A DNA stretch of 64,000 nucleotides, taken from the NCBI GenBank assembly GCA_001642005.1, contig LWCA01000054.1, positions 1 to 64,000 of the forward strand. Reading direction: 5' to 3'. Shown here in pieces: positions 59,201-64,000 of the stretch; within the stretch, counting starts at the first letter, position 1, and every line of letters begins with the position of its first letter. The notes beneath the pieces are model-generated. The model saw only the letters and a program-made list of their open reading frames with translations. It searched no databases and was not told the DNA's origin. This DNA is from Intoshia linei. Lineage: Eukaryota > Orthonectida > Rhopaluridae. The position numbers and the translations under genes are program-made.

Positions 59201-62200
59201 CCTTTCACTGAATGTAGTCATTTTATCCATGTTTTTTCTTCAATATTAATATATCAAATCTCAAAATTTGCAAATTTAGATAAAAATTCAATATATGTTT
59301 TAATTTTGGACTATATAAGTGATGTATATATTTGCATCCAAAAAATTTCAAATCTGTGCAATGAATCTTTTAAAGTGTACAAGAATGTTTTGCGTGATGT
59401 AATTTTTTATACATTCACACATTATGTCTTCAAGGACATTGCATGTTTTGATGGTAAAAAAAAAAAATGTAACCAAGTTTATCCAATATTATTTGCCATT
59501 TCCACACTATCCGAATTATTCCTCAATACCAACCATATTTTGCATGATGAAATGGATTTGAAATTTTTATCCATCTTTGCTTCTAAAAATTTTTTAATTT
59601 TCTTAAAATACGTATTTTCCCATTCCACTTCTAGATTCAGTGTTAAGACTGACAATGAAACAAAATCATTTTTAAAAAAAAATATTTATGTGATTGTTAT
59701 GCGTGTATATTTGATATTTGAAGTGGTTTGTTTGAAAATGAAGAGATTTAGTCAAGTTGAATCTTTAAAAAATTTTTTTGTCGATAATTTATCTGTAAAG
59801 GGAATTTATTTTGAATGCGATTATGATTTTTTGTTTTATTGTGTTGTTCTTTCTAGATTATATGTAATTTTGGATCAAAAAAAATTTAAATTATATGAAT
59901 ATTTTGATGATCCAAAGGTTAATCTTTTATATCAACTGTACACTCAAAATTTAATCTACTATTGCATAATAAATAAATTGGATCAATGGTTATTTTATAC
60001 AGACAAACCGTACGTTTACTGTGATTTAGTGAATCATGAATCGAATCATGTAAATGTCCCCCAGGGTTTATCAAAATTCTGCACCATTTTATTGGTTACA
60101 AAATTGTACATTATGAAATCTTTTGGTAATACTTATCATTTACCAGAAATTAATAAATATCTCAGCAAATGCCATGTTTTGTATAAAAGTTTGCTTTTTG
60201 TTTTGTTTAATTGCTCCCGAAAATGCGGAGTATGCCAAAAATTGTTCAAATACCATGAAAATATGTATATAATACTACACGAGCATGTGTTTGGTTCCGA
60301 AAATGTTTTTTATGCCATTTTAGCATCAGATTTGAATTGTGAAATGATTGAACTGGAATTTTTACAATTACAAGAAAAAATGGCTTTCGATGTATTGAAT
60401 TACCCGTGTAACGAATTGCGAAATGTGAAATTTTCTGTAGATGATTTTACTGCATGTATCAATTTAATTAAAACGGAAATTAGAAAAAATGAAGATATTT
60501 CATTTTATAAATCTCGTATTTTCTTGAAATTGCTAGAAAATGAAACCGAAATCTTGAAATTAGATTCAAGTGGTAAAAAATCTCAAAAATCTTTATTTTT
60601 TTCAAATTTTATTGATGGCACTTTAATTCAAAGTCAAACTCATGAATCGAATATTGATCTTGACAGAGAAATGGAATTGAAGCACACGTGTTGTAAAATT
60701 TATCGTGACAATTTTTCAAAAATATTGAAACAACTGACCAACGATTCAAATGCACAATTTCAACCAGTCGCAAACCTTATTTTACATTTTAATTTAGATT
60801 ATTTTGACGAATCGATCAAAGACGTCAAGGTTGAAATTTACAATTTTTTGTATATAGTTAGAGAAGCTTTATTGAATTGGCCAAATAATGATAATTTTGT
60901 GTGGATATATTCCTATTTCTTGTTAAATTTAAATTTTAACAGCAATTTAATTGAAAAAAAAATTATTGTTGATATTATATACATTTTTATATTGAGAGAA
61001 AGGCAAAGCAATGTCGGATTTAAATTGGATTTTATCAATGTAGTCAAATTTTTGAAGGGTGTTGATGATGGAATTTTGTTGCATGCGTTGAATTCTTATA
61101 GTGATTTATTTATTTCTCATTTTGATTGTTTCAATTTTACTTCAACTTGCAATTCTAGTATAATTTGCCTTTATATGCCTTATTTGCAGGCAAAATGTTG
61201 TACACTATTATTTAATGATTTTCAAAAATTGGTACTGTTGAAAGATTATGATTTTAAAAATCAAACGATTGAAACGTATTCAAGTCTTTATCAATTACAA
61301 AAAAACTTTTCCAAAATTAAATTAAAATTTTTGGTTGGAAATTGCGAAAATAAAAAACAAGAATTTTTAATGTATATATTCATATGGGACATTTTAATAA
61401 GTGTTATTAATAATTTGCAAGAAATGTATCTGATTCATGGAAATTTATATTTCAATTGCTTAAAAACTTGTGTCGAACAGTGTGCATCTCTTTTTAATTC
61501 AAATCAAATTGTGTATATTTGTGTTGATGCCATTTTAAAAAATGATAAATTGAAGAGTACCCACGTTTTTTTTGTTTACCAACTTTTTCGTAATCTCATC
61601 AAAACTAATCCAAGATACATTTCAATGGCACTTGACAATGTTTCTCCATTTTGCTGTCAACATTTTTATAAAATTTATACCAAATTTAAAATTGGTTCAT
61701 TTATTTTTCAGTCTCATATTGATAAACTACGAGAATATATTTGTAGAAATAAATCCTTTTCAATGAATATAAAAAACAAAGTTGTAAATACAAAAAATTT
61801 TATTTTAAAATATACTATATCTGATGTCATTATTACTCTACATTTGTCTATTGATAATCTTTATCCCATTTCTAATGTTAAAACTACATTTTCAACTAAT
61901 TTTAACCCGTCAGATAATAAAATTAGACAATGGGTGTTCAAAATCGAAAAACACTTGAAATATTCGGTACTTTTTTACATTTTTTATACGTTTATGTTTT
62001 TATTTTGAAATTAGCATACTAATTTATCAATGGTGGCTTCTTTTTTGAAAGATTTATTTGCCAAGGAATTTAAAGATTCGTCGGAATGTTTAATTTGTTT
62101 TTCCTATTTTGATCAAAGTCGACGTAAGTATCCAGATATGAAGTGCCCGCAATGTTTAAAGTTATATCATCAAGATTGTCTAGTATTTTTTTATTTTATT

Positions 62201-62298
62201 TTGTTTTTATCTTTTTTAAGAAATCATGGATTACTCAGCGACAAAAAAATTTATCTGACAGTACTTGCCCGCATTGTCTAGCTAAAATTACAATCTAA
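53233..62298 (+). CDS. LTN1: Listerin, E3 ubiquitin ligase of ribosome quality control
   Basis: Binds 60S subunits carrying stalled nascent chains and ubiquitinates them with NEMF. Ten exons (53233-53316, 53435-53539, 53584-53861, 53908-54073, 54124-54312, 54350-54519, 55033-55168, 58133-61966, 62015-62182, 62221-62298) sum to 1735 residues (human 1766). The N-terminus aligns with the conserved 60S-binding domain: ALEKLELNLKCIIKDE, FLHTWSNLFRKY, DNAATILALLQVHKHLCLYI and YIIGYWFISFQS, like LAPYLKSLMGYWLMAQCD. The long middle is HEAT/ARM-like helices, mostly in one 3.8-kb exon. The C-terminus is the RING: CLICFSYFDQSRRKYP, CPQC, LYHQDCL, KSWI and STCPHC, matching CMICFSVI...CRTCKKKFHSACLYKWF...STCPLC. 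Intron 7 (55169-58132) is filled with Helitrons. Confidence 0.93.
55169..58132. mobile_element. Repeat-filled LTN1 intron 7 (Helitrons and a TIR-element relative)
   Basis: About 55890-56060 resembles the 22184-22833 TIR element ('tttgctaattaatgatatta'). About 56080-57100 is a plus-oriented Helitron body ('tttcacggtcaaaaaaacac'). About 57470-58020 is a minus-oriented Helitron whose 5' terminus is intact at 58020 (A|TCCTAACTTATATAAAGTA). 55380-55480 has a further 5'-end-like tract. No coding exon detected. Confidence 0.58.
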
Positions 62299-64000
62299 CA
62301 GATTTATATCGTTTTAATGGTTATGTATCAATATTTTTTAGGTTTAAATGTTTATTTTATAATAAACTTTACTTTATAATTTTATATATTTCATGAAATT
62401 TTTTATTTCTTTGTCTGTTTTTGTGCTTGTGGTCGTTATTAATGGTATTTTAATATATTAATAAATGTATTTTGAATGTTGTTTTTATATATTTAAACTT
62501 TATAGGAGGTATTGGTGTAAATTACAAGATACATATTATTTTTTTAGGAAGTATGTTTTCTTTGTACTGTTTAGCTGTTTTTCTTATTTTTTTTATAAAG
62601 TTTGTAAATTTAAATTTATTTTTTTTAATTTTGTTTATTACTGATTGTGCCATGTTTAATTTAAAAATTATAGTTTGTAAAATTTTTTTTTATTTTATTT
62701 TTAAATTTTAATTACATTTATTCTACAGCACGTAAACTTTAAAAATTTTTAACTTATATTATCAAAATTTTATTCAATTCAATTTTTTCTTACCTTTTTT
62801 TAATATTAAGTTATTTTAAACTTTTTGGTATGGTACATAGATGTATTTATTATTTTCTAAATTGGATCTTAGTCCATTGACAGAGGATGGCCGCGAACAG
62901 TGGACTATGTCCACTGGACATGGTTAGATTAAAATTATTATGATATTCAAGAATATAATTTTTTTAATGCAAAAATTGGAGAAATGGGGCCGCTATTTTC
63001 AAAAATTCCACTGAAAAATAGTCTCTGATACGGTAAGTTTTGAACGTTGAATCATAGCCTATTTTTTAATTGATAATTTTTAAACTAAGGTGGTAATTTA
63101 ATACTTTAATTAATAATAATTAATAATTGTATTAATTTATATTATTAAATTAACTTAAATATAATGTATTCTTATGTTTATTGTATATATATGTATTATC
63201 TCATATTTGATGCGTTATTTATACTCATATGTAGTCTGTAATATAATTATGTTTATTGGAATGTTAATTTTTTTCGTTAAATTTAAATTAAAAAAATTAC
63301 GAGGATTTTTAAATTGCAGAACACGTCAATGTTTTTGCAGTAATTTTAAAAACAAACACAATATATGTTATTTTTATTGCATCTATCATACCGTACGGCT
63401 TGGTATTTCCTTATTTTATAATATTTTATTAAAAACTTAACACGCTAATGTTTATATATTTATTTAGAAATTATTAAAATATTTTAAAAATTAGACAGTA
63501 AGTTTTATGGAATTATTTAATGAGCAAATTGCACTTGCAAATAAAATTTTTGCTTTGCAAACAAATATTTTTAGTTTTAAAACATTTCATTAATTTTACA
63601 ATACTAAGCATCTCAGATTTTCATCGGTTTTAAAAGTGTTTTATTAAGTTTTACTAAGTTGAGAAAGTGAAAATTGATTGATCAATTAATACTAAATAAA
63701 ACCAATATAATGTTAATATTTTAAAGATGGTAATTAAAAAAGATTTATATATAAAAACTAAGCTTGGCAATCGATAAAAATTAGCGTCAGAATATTTTTA
63801 TCGGTAAATTTAATTTTATTAATCTATTTTTAAATTATTATTGAAACATTTGAAATCTAAACATTCTCATCTTGAAAATAAGGATAAAAACTATTTTCTT
63901 ACTAATTCAACTTAACTAAGGTTGTTAAATGAAAAATGATTTATTAATGATTAATTTATTGTTAATTAAAAATTAAATAAAATGACCGGTAATTTATTGG
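62299..64000. other. 3' spacer of LTN1 to window end
   Basis: AT-rich DNA. It contains a decayed copy of the 'cagtgtcgaacctaccgta' repeat at about 62890-63050 ('tctctgatacggtaagtttt') and one weak two-exon candidate at 62393-62711. A short ATG frame at 63508 (MELFNEQIALANKIFALQTN) might be a first exon of a gene beyond the window, but no donor confirms it. Confidence 0.4.
62393..62711 (+). CDS. Possible small secreted or membrane protein (weak)
   Basis: A candidate signal peptide (MKFFISLSVFVLVVVING) is followed by a GT donor at 62445 and an acceptor at 62505 that keep the frame, then a hydrophobic tail ending ...IFFYFIFKF. Phe/Ile/Leu-rich translation is expected from T-rich DNA, so this may be chance. 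It lies 95 bp after the LTN1 stop. Confidence 0.2.

Noticed and set aside
63174-63440. 88-codon hydrophobic frame near the right edge
   Set aside because: Composition (F, I, Y, L, N, K) is what T-rich DNA gives by chance; no motif seen.

Overview
The window is eukaryotic nuclear DNA, extremely AT-rich, with intron-split genes and many degraded transposons. The gene set is animal: INCENP, FRMD8, UFC1, listerin (LTN1), FAXDC2, and a Ly6/uPAR-type three-finger domain. Introns are bimodal. Many are only 32-48 bp, while others reach 3 kb and are full of transposon remnants. A compact, very AT-rich, intron-shrunken metazoan genome suggests a highly reduced parasitic animal such as an orthonectid (Intoshia-like) or, less likely, a myxozoan. 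This assignment is inference. Exon models below were assembled by hand from splice signals, reading phase and homology; for most genes the exon lengths sum to an exact multiple of three.

Layout. 1-647 (-) eEF1B beta/delta N-terminus, running off the left edge. 861-4947 (+) TRMT10 tRNA m1G9 methyltransferase, with a broken Tigger/pogo transposon in its last intron. 5161-9110 (+) FAXDC2-type fatty acid hydroxylase. 9.1-12.7 kb is a Helitron-rich spacer. 12755-13335 (+) UFC1. 13533-28344 (+) is a 37-exon gene for a 1219-residue secreted or surface protein with 33 cysteine-rich furin/VSP-like modules capped by a Ly6/quiver-like domain and a hydrophobic tail. 30344-32619 (-) FRMD8. 33067-38373 (-) INCENP. 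40862-45917 (+) coiled-coil protein, possibly PPP1R21-like. 45940-50166 (-) IMP4. 50252-51349 (+) PWP1. 51351-51497 (-) a 48-codon ORF. 51753-52529 (-) an unrecognised protein with weak TMEM231 likeness. 53233-62298 (+) LTN1. The last 1.7 kb holds nothing firm.

Themes. Many genes serve ribosomes or translation: eEF1B (elongation), TRMT10 (tRNA), IMP4 and PWP1 (rRNA processing, sharing an 85-bp divergent promoter region), LTN1 (ribosome quality control) and UFC1 (UFMylation of ER ribosomes). FRMD8 (ADAM17/iRhom partner) and INCENP (Aurora B scaffold) are metazoan-style cell biology. The candidate undescribed system is the giant Cys-module gene. All 33 module units are multiples of three nucleotides, bounded by phase-1 introns, and almost all are single exons, so modules can be gained, lost or skipped without breaking the frame.

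Mobile DNA. Non-autonomous Helitrons dominate (A|TC...CTAG|T termini, about 15 copies or fragments). There are also three hAT-type MITEs with 8-bp target duplications, a 639-bp TA-flanked element with near-perfect inverted repeats, a 650-bp element with about 45-bp inverted repeats, and a 128-bp tandem repeat. They sit in introns and spacers. No intact transposase or Rep/helicase gene is present.
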